64,000 nt of DNA from Thelonectria olida (GCA_020736575.1 JAGPYM010000023.1:124001-188000); one strand, 5' to 3'; shown: positions 10,576 to 22,732, counted from the first letter of the stretch. Numbers and translations: made by a program. Notes: generated by a model from the sequence alone, not told the origin.

Positions 10576-11262
10576 TAGATGGCTGTGATACTGCCGTGTC
10601 AACCAACTCAACTGTAACGATCCTCAACGTCCTTCCCGATGCGTACGAGAAGTCATCCACCGATAAATCAGTGTCCGCCATCTCCAAGTCGTCTCGAAAC
10701 ATGTGGAGACAATTAATAGTGCAAAAAGCGTCATCTGATGGCGTGGTTAAGGCTAAGTTTAAGGTAGGAACAAAAGTCAAGAGCATTAAAATCACAGTCA
10801 GAAGCAGTGTCTCCTAAGCCTCAGCCTGCTGGTCGCCTCTGCTCTAAGGGTAATTTAGGCGGTAGTAAGATATACTCGGCTGCGAATTAGACTTTAGCAC
10901 CTAAAGCCTTGATCACTGCGAGCGTGGCGAGAACAGATATACACCGTCAAGTAGAAAACTTCTTTATTCCACATGATATACATGAACACCTTCCCTCCGC
11001 ATTTGCGTAGCAGCATTGGGAAAACCCTGTGGGAAAACCAATGTCGAGGGACTTATCCGCCAAAAGGTTGCCTAAAGTCCATGAAACAAGATCTTACGAT
11101 CAGGAAATCCGAGACAAAGAAACAAAAGGTTACATTCCAATTCCCTTCTAAAGATAACGAGTCAACTAATGATGCGGTCGGTCAAATGACCGCAACCAAG
11201 GCAGAAATGAGGCGCAGTGTAAAGCATACCCGTATACAGAATAGCTGGCTGTTTCACGGGTC
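10576..11262. other. Intergenic stretch, no gene seen
   Basis: Flank of the pogo element and 3' side of the dynamin fragment. ORFs at 10533-10817 and 10973-11302 show no domain. Confidence 0.55.
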
Positions 11263-11962
11263 CTATTTCTGCAAGGCAGCAAGACTTTGTCTCAGCCCTT
11301 GAGTTATTTCGGCAAGTTTTTGTCTTCGCAGAATTTGCTTTTCGGGCTCCGAGCCGATGTTCAAGAGAACTTCGTCAGACATTTGAGATACATTGTTGGG
11401 GCAAAATGCGGTCGGCAAGCTTGAGATGATATGTCGTTTGATGACTTGTCGGGCCACATTATCGACGAACGTTTTCATAGCGACCTTGCAATAATAAGTT
11501 GTCTAGAAAGAGCAGCCGAGCAAGATGAGATAATAATAACCTTGTAATAGGTATTGAGCTCAGTGACAGCTTCATTGCACGCTTGTTCATCCATGTTGAC
11601 AGTAATCCTTGCTTGGAGCGCGGACACAAATTTCTCAATCTCGACGGAACAATTGGGAATGTGCAACTTCCCGTGCCAGTCCTGTTGTGTCACCTCGGCC
11701 ACAACCTCTTTAATTCCCATTCTCTGGAAATTAAGCCTCGCCTTCTGCACATTGTCAGTGTAGTAGTGATTGTAGGTCAGCGGGCTTCGTTTCTCGTCTT
11801 GAATAAGCTTGCCAAGCTCATTCGACGCCTGCTCCCTCGCTCTCTGCATCCAATCTCGCAGTAACTCTCTGATTTCTCGGCGGATCTTCTCCTCATGGAA
11901 TAGCACATCTGTGGCTTTGTCAGCCCACCTCGATAGAGCGCCAAAGACACTGTCGACATGGT
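11263..11962 (-). pseudogene. Dynamin-like GTPase, C-terminal fragment
   Basis: Encodes only the stalk end and GTPase effector domain of a fungal dynamin/Mx-type protein. Exon 11962-11541 contains the stalk motif PLTYNHYYTDNVQKARL; a 56-bp intron (11540-11485) is removed in phase 0. The last exon reads VAMKTFVDNVARQVIKRHII, then DEVLLNIGSEPEKQILRR and a stop at 11263, the usual GED ending. The G domain and most of the stalk are absent: the sequence stops where the hAT element begins (11963). What remains cannot bind GTP. The rest of the gene is not seen on the far side of the transposon. Confidence 0.82.
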
Positions 11963-14802
11963 CAGACCTGCGTATATCGATATCCACCGAAATTCTGGCC
12001 CTTATATCGATATCCAGATAAGTGGGAGAAATTATCTGGATATCGATATCCAGGTAGATATCCATACAGCCACATAGCCACTTTAGCAAGGTTGATATCC
12101 AGATAAACCACATATAATTCTTGCAGGCTAGAGGAAAGAACAAGAAAGTGCCCTAATCTAGAAAGTCCTCTGCCTCTGTTTCAACGCTAAATTCAACAGC
12201 AACGCTCGAAATAACGCCCCTGCCGCCGTGAGACCTGGGCACAATGATACCCTCGCGCATCCAGTTGCCCACACACTCAACCTTCGCCAGGTTCTCGCAG
12301 GTCATGCTCTCTCTATCCCATGATAGCGTACGCCGCGCCGATGAGAAGTGAGACTCAACATCAGATGATTCAGGAGGGATTGAGAGGATATCAATTGCCA
12401 TGCGGGATAACCGCGGATATGCTTTCCTTTGATCTCGATGTAGCCACCACTCGAGAGGAGAGCCAGCTATCCGGGTCGGTGGTGCATCAATAAAGGTTTC
12501 GAAGTCATCGGCGTCGTCTAAGATAGGGCCAGTAACAGCAATATCGCTCAACAACTCATCCAGCTCGTTGCGCTGCCTCCCAGATGAAGAGGACACATCT
12601 AGAGGCACCCGCAAGGATTCTGGGATTGGCGCGGCATTATATTCATCTAGCCAAATTTGCTGGGCAGCAGCAATAGCAGGCGCGTGCCAGGATTCTTGCC
12701 AATTCCGCTCAATGTATTTTCTTCGTTTCGAGGGATCGAGAAGGAGTGCGGCGGCATACACAGGTGTCTGGTCTGGTAAGGTGTAGTACTTATTAAGGAC
12801 AAACCAGCCCATATCGATACAGTGTACCATGTGGGGATCATGGTTTTCCTTTGAACTATAAAGCTCCTAAATAAGACAATTAGTTAACTAGTTAACCGAT
12901 CAATTAGATAAAAGAAAAAAACATCGCCACCGACCTTATACTTCTCGTACTGTCGCAATAAAACATCCATTATCGAGAGTGATTGGGAGAGTGTAGATCG
13001 CGCCCCTTCGGCCAACAACGTAGCTGAGGCAAACGGCTGTAGGAAACGATGCGTCCGTTCAATAAACTCCCACTCTGAAGCTAGCAGGATATCGTCTTGA
13101 AGCTCTCTATCATGGTCAATTAGGAACTGTTTTACACGGGATTGATACCGCAGAAAATTGTCCAACAATCGATACCATGAATTCCAGCGTGTGGCATTAT
13201 CTATGCCTAGTCGGAGCTTTATTTCATCGTCCCATATAGCCGAATGAAGCGTAGTTTTACGTATCCAGACCGCGATGTTGTGTACTTTCCGTAGGGGCGC
13301 GATATGCTGCCATCCAGTGAAGTTCTCAAGTATACGATTGCCTCTTCGCGAAGCTCTTCTTCTCTGATGGGCCTCATCTGTTCTTGTTGTCTGTCCGGCG
13401 TCGTGCAAGGTGTCGTAGAACTGTGCAAACAACTGATCGTTTGAGGTATCATCGGCGGCATTAAGAGCGGCGATTAGTGCCTCTTTTGAAGACGCGAGAA
13501 GAAATGCTTGAAGGGATAGGTTAATAATGTGGGCGACGCAGCGGATACGGCGCTTAGAGGGATCAAATGTCAACTAGCAACCAATTAATCCTAATCCCGA
13601 GATAAGGGAAGAGCTATCGTACCCCATAGTCTTCTCGTAACCGCCGTGAGAGATAAGACAAGCAGGTATCATTTGAAGTGGCATTATCCCCTACATGGTA
13701 GCCCACTTTAGAAGCAATACCGTACTTTGCCAGTGTATCGATAATTAGAGATGCCTGGGTTTCACCACTATGGCTATGGCGACATTCTGGCATCGCTAGA
13801 AGTGCCCTTCGTGGCTGATAATCCTGATCAACCCATCTCGCAGAGATGGCGAGTATCCCATGGCGATGGGGCGATGTCCAGAGATCAGAGAGGATATGGA
13901 TCTTTGAGATGGAAGCTTCAAGAGTTGCCATGAGCTGAGAAGAATATAACTCATATGTGGCATCAATTAGTCGCATTAGAGCGCTTCGGTTGGTCACTAA
14001 AAGGTCCTCTATAGCAGGATTAGCTGCTAGCATCATCTCTTGCATCTCATCCCAGGTAATTGCTGAGAAGGCAAGCCGGCGGCGTGTGATTAGGCTGATT
14101 ATTGCATCTAAATACCGATCGCGGTCGAACATACGGCGGAGAGAGACATCCGAGTAACGAGAGGGGAAGAAAGCATCAATCCGAGGACGTTTGACTTCCC
14201 TTTCATCATCTAGAACATCAGAACTGCCCCCAATGAGCGTGCGATCGAGGGAAGAGATAATATCGGCGTGGCACCGCCGGGCATGATGCCATGCGTTGTC
14301 CCGCTTCCGATTCGCCCAGGGCTTATCGGCAGGGCAATGGAGACATCGATACATCACCATGCCCCTAGATTTGCGCGTACGTGACCCGCCGGTGGTGTTC
14401 TGCGTGTCCTCATCAGGATACGTTGCTTTGAAGAAGAGGAAAAAGTCCAGAGACGTCCCAGTAATGGGCTGGTCCGAAATCGAGGGCGTAGAGGCGGCGG
14501 TGGTCTGAGATGATGTCATGGTCGATAAATCACCTGGATAAGTTAATTGTGCTAGAATACCTAGGGCCGTTTGAACGAGTACTGAGATGGTGGTGCTGAT
14601 GTTGAAATTGAGAGAAGTCTTTTCATCATCTAAACAGTTGATAAGATCTTTTCAGCCAATCAGAGAGCGGTATTTAGGTGGATATCAATCTGGATATCCA
14701 TTTAAGAGGCAGAGAGTTATATCGATATCGATATATATCAATATCGATATATCCAGATAGCACAGTTGATATCGATATATCATATCCAAATACGCAGGTC
14801 TG
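11963..14802 (-). mobile_element. hAT-type DNA transposon (about 2.84 kb) with intact transposase
   Basis: Ends are short inverted repeats: CAGACCTGCGTAT at 11963 and its complement ATACGCAGGTCTG ending at 14802. Both ends carry clustered subterminal GATATC/GATATCCAGATA repeats (about 11972-12065 and 14680-14790). The flanks differ: dynamin on the left, copia gag on the right, and the 8-bp neighbours do not match, so no target-site duplication is seen. This suggests a rearrangement after insertion. Confidence 0.82.
12153..14519 (-). CDS. hAT transposase, intact, 749 aa
   Basis: Three exons on the minus strand, 14519-13623, 13573-12935 and 12866-12153, with 49- and 68-bp introns, both removed in phase 0. 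The N-terminus has a BED-type zinc finger (YRCLHCPADK ... HHARRCH, about residues 55-85). Next comes the RNase-H-like core: LSDLWTSPHRHG and YHVGDNATSND (about 215-290), then RIRCVAHIINLSLQAF. The C-terminus has the hAT dimerisation region, PRLSRMAIDILSIPP followed by HFSSARRTLSWDRESM. No frameshift or in-frame stop was found once spliced. Related, decayed copies sit at 36.9-39.2 kb and, more distantly, 34.2-36.4 kb. Confidence 0.9.
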
Positions 14803-15627
14803 CTTGTCATTCAGTCGTTTCTTAAGCTCTGGGTGAAGTAACCAGCATCCATCCGAAGTGTGCCCAGGTCTCTTGCAGTAGCTGCAGGTAGTGAAACTTT
14901 GCTCCTTGATGGCAGCGGCCATAGCAGCGTGCTTGATTGCCTCTTGGTCCTGGTCTTGTTGTTGCATTCGCTGGCTATGTTCCTCCTGCTCAGCAGCTCT
15001 GGTAGCTTCTTCGATAGTAGTGGCTGCTTTGATGACGATGCCTTCGAGGTTCCGTTCGGGTAGCAAGCTATGGCTCTGAAGGAATGCAGTGAGGAACACC
15101 TGATACTTGGGTCCAAGTCCATTGAGGAACTTGTCCATCAGTTGTGATTCTCCAATCTGACTGGTTTCATCCAGTTGAAGTATTTGGTCCCGGGCCTTTC
15201 GCAATTGTCGAGAGAAGTCGGATACACTTTCGCAGTTGTCTAGAGTAAGTCGACCAAACTTTTGCTGGAGGTCATGGAATACACTGCTACCCTTGGGTTT
15301 GAAGTGTTGCCCCAGTGTTTTGAGGATGGCCGTTAATTTGTTGAGACCTTGGACTTCCTGTTTGGGACGGAAACCAAGTCGATATCGAACTGCTCCACAC
15401 GCTCGTGCTTGTCTCTGGTGCCAAGCATCTAGCTTTTCTTCGAAGTCGACTTCCGAGAGATTGCCTTGTACCGGTGGGTCCTGTTTTCTTTCCAGGAGTT
15501 CTTCGTAGCCGGACAGGGCCAGGATGTCTCGGATTTCCTCGTTCCAGTTGATCCAGCCTTCAGAGGATTCAAGTTTGGCGACTCCGGAAAGGTTTCCGCT
15601 CAGGTTCGGTTCTTTGCCTTCTGACAT
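14803..15627 (-). pseudogene. copia gag polyprotein, 3'-truncated
   Basis: Structural gag protein that packages retrotransposon RNA. The frame starts MSEGKEPNLSGNLSGVAKL. It contains the Trp-anchored N-terminal copia block (EGWINWNEEIRDIL), a UBN2-like helical region (FHDLQQKFGRLTLDN, ESQLMDKFLNGLGPKYQVFL), a Gln-rich segment and a CCHC knuckle, CSYCKRPGHTSDGC, near residue 260. Reading beyond 14802 enters hAT terminal sequence, so the pol region is missing. Coding sequence up to the cut is open. Confidence 0.87.
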
Positions 15628-16023
15628 GTTGAATGAAATAGTATATGAGTTGATATTGTTGGCTTGTTTTTCGATGAAGGTAGAGGTAAGACAAGAGGTC
15701 TAAGACATGCTTCTTGTTGATAGCTTCTTGAGGTGCACAAGGTAGTGGAAACCTTCTCGAAGCGAAGAGAAGTGTCTAGAATGTGATGGAGTTAGCGAGA
15801 GCCTGATAGAACTAGCGGGAAGCTGGAAGAATTAGCGAGAAGCTGGAGGAATGGGCGAGAAGCGGATTCTCCGTTAGAGTAACTGGGAGATGAAGGACCG
15901 TATACTGGCGCGGTCCAAGACCGCTGTTGAGTCTCCGCTGCAGTAGAAGAGGACTGTGAGGTCCTGGTGAGTAAGGGACGGGTGATTAGGTAGGAGACTC
16001 AGCTTTAGGTTTACTTTTAGCCT

Positions 16024-16038
16024 TCCGGGCTCATAACC
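16024..16038 (-). other. Retrotransposon primer-binding site matching the initiator tRNA-Met anticodon arm
   Basis: The plus strand reads GGGCTCATAACCC, the anticodon stem-loop of eukaryotic initiator tRNA-Met (CAT anticodon). It sits immediately inside the LTR. This is the half-tRNA priming style known from Drosophila copia, not priming by the tRNA 3' end. Confidence 0.75.
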
Positions 16039-16193
16039 CGTTGAAATGAGAAGATTCAAGTCGCTTAATTCATACTAAATATGCAGTGGGGAAACCACTG
16101 TTTATGTACACAGGCACAATCCCTTGTAGAATGTTCCTCCTTCTTCCACACCTTGCCACCGACTTGGTCGCCTCACACTTGTGATCTCCAACA
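16039..16193 (-). repeat. copia 5' LTR (about 155 bp)
   Basis: Aligns over its whole length with the solo LTR at 22580-22727, both in the same orientation, ending ...GATCTCCAACA. One small indel region (GCCTCACACTT versus ACACTT) and scattered substitutions separate them. The expected T at the inner edge is C here. Confidence 0.85.
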
Positions 16194-17357
16194 CCTTGGC
16201 CTTCCCCTACCCCTCAATTACGCTTGTCGGTCCCTGCCCGAACAATCCTACCACGACTCCTGTTGCCTTCGTCCCCTGCTTTTCTAACATCTTTTCTCTT
16301 GGCTTACCTCGCACTCATGTAGAACTACGTAGGCACTTGGCAACTAACAATAGACACGTCAGGTAACACAAGGAGAACACAGCTCCTGACTACATTGGGG
16401 AGACCGACCTTACGTCCTACAGATTTAGTATTGAACCCTGCTCAACTAATCGACCGAGAGAGCCCAACGTGACCCAAGACATGCACATTGACCCTGTCAC
16501 ACTAAATCCCAACCGCAGCCACCCCTCCATCGTGCAATCTGCACCATTAACCACCTAGAGCTAGCCACAAGACCCAACGCCACCAATGCCACTCCGAAGC
16601 CGCATCTTCCTCTGATAGGCGGACGGCTCTGTAAACAGAAGGAACAAGTGAAATGAGGTGTGAGAAGAGAGAAAGGATCTAAGTTACGCAGTACTTGGAT
16701 GTTAAAAGCGCCGATGCATGACGTAAAATAGAATATTAAAAAAAGTTGGATGCAGAACATGACGAGACTCAGTTGTCTGGATCAACCACCAAGAAAAAAG
16801 GAGACAAAACCAGCCCGATTTGGATGTAATGTCCTTTCTGTAAACTGATGGTAGATACCTGTCGAATCTCTCTCAAGGACACGGGCTGAACGAATGCTGT
16901 CGAAGCCAAGCTCGGCGTCCATATCCTTCCTATCCAGGAAAAGAATGCTACTTCCTTCCACCAATCCATCCATCATCCGTCTTCAGTTCATTCAAGTCCT
17001 ATGCATGCCGAGTTCCCAAACCCGGTCCCAAATCCCAATGCCGACCCCCCCAAACTATTGCGTATTCAATCGTAAAGAATAATTGTTGCGTGAGGCCGTA
17101 TCGTCAGTGATTCCGACCTCCCTTCTTCTCCAATCCCGACGAGCATGCAAACAAGGAAACGCTCCCTCCGACCCATGCAGAGAAAAGAAATCAAAACACC
17201 TTTTGCATTAAGAAATCGATGGCCTGCCTCCCCCATCCAGTTGATGATCCAGTCCTCTGTCTCCCTGAACTCCGCGAGGTAACAACCACCCTCCCATGCA
17301 CTGTAGACATCCCTTGTCGTCCTTGGCCTGTTGACCATTCAGACTCTCCAAGCTCCA
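16194..17357. other. Intergenic stretch, probable 3' flank of the otubain gene
   Basis: Pyrimidine-rich flank of the LTR followed by non-coding sequence. ORFs here are short and without domains. The part next to 17358 probably holds the 3' UTR of the minus-strand otubain gene. Confidence 0.5.
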
Positions 17358-19682
17358 TTAGGACGACGGCTCGTTCTTAAACTTCCGCTTGCCTCCAACT
17401 CGCCCGTCCAAGTGTTCGTCGTCGGGACTCCATTCTTGGGGATGAAAGTCTGGGCTGCCATAGTGTGCACGGTTCCATATACTATTCTTGAATGTGTTCG
17501 TCTTGACGTTGAAGCGCGGCTCTATACTGCCCTTACTCTCTTCATACTCGAGCTGAACAGGGCTGAATCGAATGTGGTACCCAGAAGTCGATTTGTTAGA
17601 AGAAGCCTGTGACGCTGCCTTTAAAACCGCTTGCACTGGGGCAAGCGCTGGGGCTATCGAGGCACGAGAGCCCAAGCCGGATGTCGCAACCATTGATGAG
17701 TTGGATCCCTTGCCCGAGCTTGTAGAGATTGGGGTGGAAGGGGACTGGGGCTGGGGTGATGCCATGACGGGTGGTTGCGGCTGGGGTTTCGATGTCGGAG
17801 CCGATAGTCTTTCTGAGAGTTGCGGCATCCATAAGCTCTGCTGTACAGGCGCAGGCACAAAAGGCTGAGCTTGAGAGGAGCTTGGGAGAGGAGGGGACAT
17901 GAGAGAACCCAGACCACCCATTGACAACCCCGGGATCATAGACAAGAGGTCAAAGTTAACCGATGAGAAATCTCCGAGGTTCGTCTGAGTACTTGTGATC
18001 GCAGTATTGCGGGGAAAGGAATCAACTCGGTTGACTTGCATGGAAACCGGTGCAGTCGGGATGGGGACCGAGACTGGGAGGGGAGGCGGAGGCGGCGCGC
18101 TGTATAAAATGTCATAGTGGTCAGGACGATAGAGTAGATCGATGATAGGGCCGAGATTGGTGGGATCCTGGTTGTTTGCTGACTCCGGGAAGCGGTAAAT
18201 GTTAGCTTGGTTACCCGAGTTCAGATCAAGATAGACAATCTGAAGGACAAAGTCGAGGGGTTCGAGGAGCATACTGGAGAGCGCAACGATGCCCAAGTGC
18301 TCGATTTCCCGATCAACCAGCTCGATAGTCTGGGCGCAGTATATTGCGACGCCTCCAGTTCCTTTTGGGACGAAGGGGTCGTACCTATCGGCGTTGGCCT
18401 TAAGATAGGTAGCTGCAAGGAGACGGAGATAGTAGATGATGCTAGCAGTAAGTGAGGCGTCATTCCATCGCTCCATGAGTAGCATGTGTGCGACTTGAGG
18501 ATTCTCCATGTTCTGGGCAATTTCTTGCAGGAGTCCCATCATCTCCTCAGCCCAATCATCAAAGTAGTCGTAACCGCCTATCCTACGGATCATTGTTTCA
18601 AAACTCATGAGTCGGGCAACCTCACCTTCAACAAGGTTTTGATCGCCCGTCTCAATCAGTTTCTCAAAGTAGGAAAACCCAATTGCTGTTTGGAAAAGGT
18701 CAACAGTTAGCCACAGACCCTACAAGTCACCTACGACAGGATGCCCGAGACAAAGGCCGCAGGGCAAGACAACGCAATGCGCTGCTCGAGAGCGGAGCCA
18801 AATCTGGGGAGACAGGGAGTGATGTGGGCATTGGATCTCCATGGAGTCAACCACATCTTGGAATTGGAGGAAATGACGAATCAACTAACCTCGCCAGCCA
18901 CAGTTTCCATCGCCTTGAACAGCTCGGTAGTGAGAATAAGTCTGGGGAAGAGCCTAGGTGAAAGATGCGATATTAGTGTCTTGATTCTCGATAGGTTTCG
19001 GAGTTGCAGGAGACGAACGATTGTTTTCTCAACGTAGATGGGGTCTGTTTTGGCGTACTCGTTGGTCATAGCTTCGCTCGAAACTTTCAGGCCGATCTTG
19101 GGACCCTGCGACACCGGAGTGTTAGTGCTTTCTTCGCTGGTGGATCGCAAAGTGCGCGAGATGTCGTAGATGTATGCGACTTGCCCTGTGGATGATCTGG
19201 AAGTCCTTTGCAGCCGCCTGTTCTTCTTCCATCTTGGGGGCGACGAGACGAGGAGAAGGACGGTAGGCTTGCTGCGGCGGTTGGCGCGGTTGGTGTTGGT
19301 GTTGGTGTTGGTGTTGGTGAAGCTGAAGCTGAAGCTGGTGTTGCGGATGTTGATGTACAGGAGTGCCAGCACCAGTGCTGGTGGGAGTGTGTGGAGGCGG
19401 CGATGTGGTGGAAGTCGACGAGGGAGAAAAGGACGAAGAGGCCGCGGCCGAAGAGGTGGAAAATTATCGAAGTCGGAGGAGTGCACGTTGTTGTTGTGGT
19501 GGAGGTGGAGGTGGAGGTTGTGAGTTGTGAGCTGATGGTTGCGAAGCGTCAAGCAGCCCCACGGATGTACCTGCTCCTCCGACTCCAGCTGACAGCGAGA
19601 ATCCAAAGTCTAAGTCAAGAGCTAAGCCATAGGAAGCGCAGCTCCTGGCGGCGAATGGGTTGGTGAGTTGAGGCTGGAACAT
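17358..19682 (-). CDS. Otubain-like ubiquitin thioesterase (peptidase C65)
   Basis: Cysteine protease that cleaves ubiquitin chains. Exons are up to 19185, 19105-19019, 18953-18890 and 18685-17358, with introns 19184-19106 (GC-AG, branch CACTAACAC), 19018-18954 and 18889-18686. Splicing gives NEYAKTDPIYVEKTI, then ALPQTYSHYR, QGDGNCGWR (Asp and catalytic Cys) and AIGFSYFEKLIE. The C-terminal half of the fold has LEPLDFVLQIVYLDL and LLYRPDHYDILYS (catalytic His). A long Pro/Ser/Gln-rich tail follows. The start is uncertain: the ATG at 19682 is in frame with the core but a TAA at 19466-19464 intervenes and no good intron removes it. The ATG at 19232 (MEEEQAAAKDFQ) avoids the stop and would give a shorter, plausible protein. 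Confidence 0.85.
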
Positions 19683-21423
19683 GCCTCGTTTGGTGTTTCT
19701 TTTCTTGAATCCTCTTGTCGTTGCGCAAGGTAGCTGCTGGAGGGAGAATGTGTCAGGTAGAAGGTATGGATAATGTGTTGAGTTGTGGACGAAGGGGAGA
19801 AGGGAGCCGGAGAGGATGTCTAGGAAGGAATGGGATGACAGGTGATGAAGTGGAAGGAAGATTGAAGAGGGTCTTCTGCAAGAGGGCACCAAAAGTTATA
19901 AGAGACCAATAAGAGGGTAAAAGGAAGGAGCGGGAGGGAGGGAGGAGGAAGAGAAAAAGAAGAATCAGGTGAGAAAATGAGAACATGAGCGAAGCAAGAG
20001 GATAATAAGTTAGTTAGGCCGTAGGGTGAGGTAGTTGCGATTTAGCTGTTGGTGCTACTCGAGCGCTGGTGCTGGAGCTTGGTGCTTTTTGCCCGTTGGA
20101 AGGCATAGCGTGTGCATGCACCTGCAGCCCTGCACTCTGCTAGGTTCTATTAACCTGGAATGCTTGCGGCACGCACGTACAAAGTACAGATGGAAGGTAC
20201 CACCTAACTTAGAGGGAGCAGCCGCCTGCTTCTGATACTCTACGCCGCAGCGCTGCTTGGGGGCGTGGGTTTTAGGTAGATGGGGCCCCCGGTGGGACTT
20301 GGAACTGGGAGCTGGCTTTCCCCCCGTCGCAAAACTTGGCGAGACTGCGAGACTGAGAGAGAGCCTCGTAACAAAAGCCCCGTCGTTTACCCTTTGCCGA
20401 GCCCTGCCGAGAGGTCCTTTTGGTGGATCGCACTCAGCAGCGAGGAGAGCAAGGCAGGTGGCCGCGCTGGGCGCTGGACACACAGTGGACGGCGAGGGTG
20501 GACTCGTGGTCCTGTGGATGCTGGGGGAGGTGACACTGGCCTCTGGGTGGTCGATGTTCCCTGGAGTATCGGGATGGGAGGGGAGAGGAGCTACGGATTT
20601 TAGCACCACGACTGAGCAGCGGGTGAACTGGCCAAGTGGATGATCTAGCGGGTGGTCCAGCGGGTAATCCCACCGGATCAAGCTCAACCACTGCGGGCGC
20701 TGGCAATTGATGCCCGTAGGGGAAACCACCTCGGCTTCGGAATTTGAACGGACTAGGAGACGACGGTTTGAGTTCTGATTTTTCTGGCTTGCAACTTGCC
20801 GGCCTGGCCCCGGGAATGGGCGGACGAAGGAGAAAATGTTGATTGAGGAAAACAAGGCCGGACAAGGGCGCTAGGAATGGGATCCGACGGCTTAACATGG
20901 TATATAACCGCGAGGCCGGTGGTATTATGGCCAAAATACCACTCGCTCGAGCCAATGGCGTTGCACCGAGGGCGACCCACACCTCGACCGGGGTCCCAAA
21001 ATACCATTTCCAAAATACCACTTTCGTTGCTTTTTATCCCCTTTTCCCTCAAAACGCGGGCTGGGCGCGACCGTAGAAGGAAAAATGACGCTTCATCCTG
21101 TAGAGATCGTCAAGGCCGATCAAATATATGCTCGTTTAGGCCAGATGATGCCGAAGCGTGGGTGTTATGGCCTACTCTAAAGTCAGTCTTAAGGTTAACC
21201 AGAAACACCATCTCAGGGTCAATCCACCCGCGTTCCCCCCCGAATTCGACCCCAAGCCCGGGATGGAATGAACCGCCAGAGGAAGGTCCCATTAGCTGAG
21301 TCAACGCGTTTATGATTCCCTCCCTTTCATCAATATTGCGAAACTTGATATACAATACACCAAACCTTGCCTTATACCTACCTACCTATCTGCCTGCCTT
21401 GTCTGATCTGACCTCTTTTGGGT
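19683..21423. other. Intergenic stretch, upstream of the otubain gene
   Basis: Low-complexity GA-rich sequence near 19800-19980, probably otubain promoter or 5' UTR, then GC-rich sequence without convincing coding potential. A 266-codon minus-strand ORF (20055-20855) overlaps several rival ORFs in other frames and has no recognisable domain. Confidence 0.5.
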
Positions 21424-22215
21424 ATGGCTGGCTGGCTGGTATACCACCTGGAGCACCAGCGCCTCGTCTGTAAATTGCATGGCTATGCAATATCGAACCT
21501 CTATGGCCACCTGCGAGACCGGCATCCCGACATCGACAACGCTGCCCGCCAGGCCCTCGTGTCCCACCATGCCGCCCTAGAGCGCGAGGGCCGACCGAGG
21601 TCGACGTCACCTATGGCCCATGAATCCTATCCCGGCCGTTCATGGCCTGCCTTTCCACCACGGCTTCGCCTGCACGCGTTGCGAGTTCCTGACCGTAAAC
21701 TGGAAACGGTTGAAGGTGCACTGCAACCAGGAGCATGGGGTAATGGGGGTCAAGGCCCGCTCGGGACTCTGGTCCAGTGTCCGACTGCAGACCTTCTTTA
21801 CCGGGCCTAGGTCGGTGGTCCGCTACTGCTGCGTTACCGCTGCCGGGGCCGACGCTGTGCCAGAGCCGGCCGAAGAGCGGGGCCAGTCCGAGTCTCGTTG
21901 ATGGCCTTAAGAGCATGCCTTGATGACGCGGCTGCTCCTGGCCAGCCCCCATCAACAAGATGCCTACAGCCGGCCGTTTGGGCCGCTGCAGGAGCAGACG
22001 AGCATGGTCGGTACTTGGTCTACTGGAAGCGGTTCCTCTGCTACTGCTTAAACGTCCTTACGCTAGGCGAGGCCTCGCTGTTCAACACACACGGCTTCCG
22101 CTTCACGAGTGCGCAGAGGGCGAGCCTGGAGCAGCTGCGGGAGCACCTGCAGGACGATGGGTGGTCGGATGAGGCTTTGGAGGAGGAGCTCCTACCGGTG
22201 TCGGCGGGCTTCTGA
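21424..22215 (+). pseudogene. Decayed fungal zinc-finger-like protein of the repeat-linked type
   Basis: Three overlapping frames together read like one protein. Frame one has YHLEHQRLVCKLHGYAISNL and LYGHLRDRHPDI, a C...C/H...H arrangement. Frame two has CTRCEFLTVNWKRLKVHCNQ followed by LQTFFTGPRSVVRYCCV. Frame three has RYLVYWKRFLCYCLNVL. This order of motifs resembles C2H2-like proteins common in fungal repeat-rich DNA, some fused to RecQ-like helicases or DUF3505. Frame changes near 21610-21900 make it non-functional. The family name is tentative. Confidence 0.55.
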
Positions 22216-22579
22216 ATCATGTCAACTGAGATGGTTGGACGCTCATCGTCTGAAATTCGAGTAAAAGTGGCCATGGCTAGAAACTTATGATGTCGTCAAA
22301 AATCTTGTTCACGCACACAAAAAAGCACACACGAATTGTTCCAAAAAAACTGAGAGATCTGACAATCTCAGAATGTACTACCAATTCAGTCACGAGGGCA
22401 AGAATTTAAGCCCCGTCTGGGAACGTCAGCTTACGCCAGGCCTGTCAAAAGCCCACAATCCCACGTTTATCAACCGCCACGAGTATGTAGACCTAGGCCC
22501 TCTCGGTGCTTCAACGGCCGCAACGTCTCTCAGCCGAGCAAACCGGGGCGGACAGCACAGCAAAGCACAGCGCACTCAC

Positions 22580-22727
22580 TGTTAAAATGAGAAGATTCAT
22601 ATTCCTTAATTATTCCTAGATGTGCAGTAGGGGAACTACTGTTTATATACAGGCACGATCTCTTGTGGAATGTTCCACCTTCTTCCACACCTTGCCACCG
22701 ACTTGGTCACACTTGTGATCTCCAACA
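22580..22727 (-). repeat. Solo LTR of the copia family (148 bp)
   Basis: Begins TGTT and ends AACA, and is flanked by the direct repeat CTCAC at 22575-22579 and 22728-22732. It matches the LTR at 16039-16193. It marks a complete insertion later reduced to one LTR by recombination. Orientation is given by the 16 kb copy. Confidence 0.9.
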
Positions 22728-22732
22728 CTCAC

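Larger units (their letters stand above)
14803..16193 (-). mobile_element. Ty1/copia retrotransposon, 5' part only (LTR, primer site, gag)
   Basis: Read on the minus strand: LTR 16193-16039, primer-binding site about 16038-16024, leader, then gag from 15627. The element is cut at 14802 by the hAT junction. Protease, integrase, reverse transcriptase and the second LTR are absent from the window. A solo LTR of the same family lies at 22580-22727. Confidence 0.85.

Noticed and set aside
20055..20855. 266-codon minus-strand ORF
   Set aside because: GC-rich stretch with rival ORFs in other frames and no domain or family resemblance.
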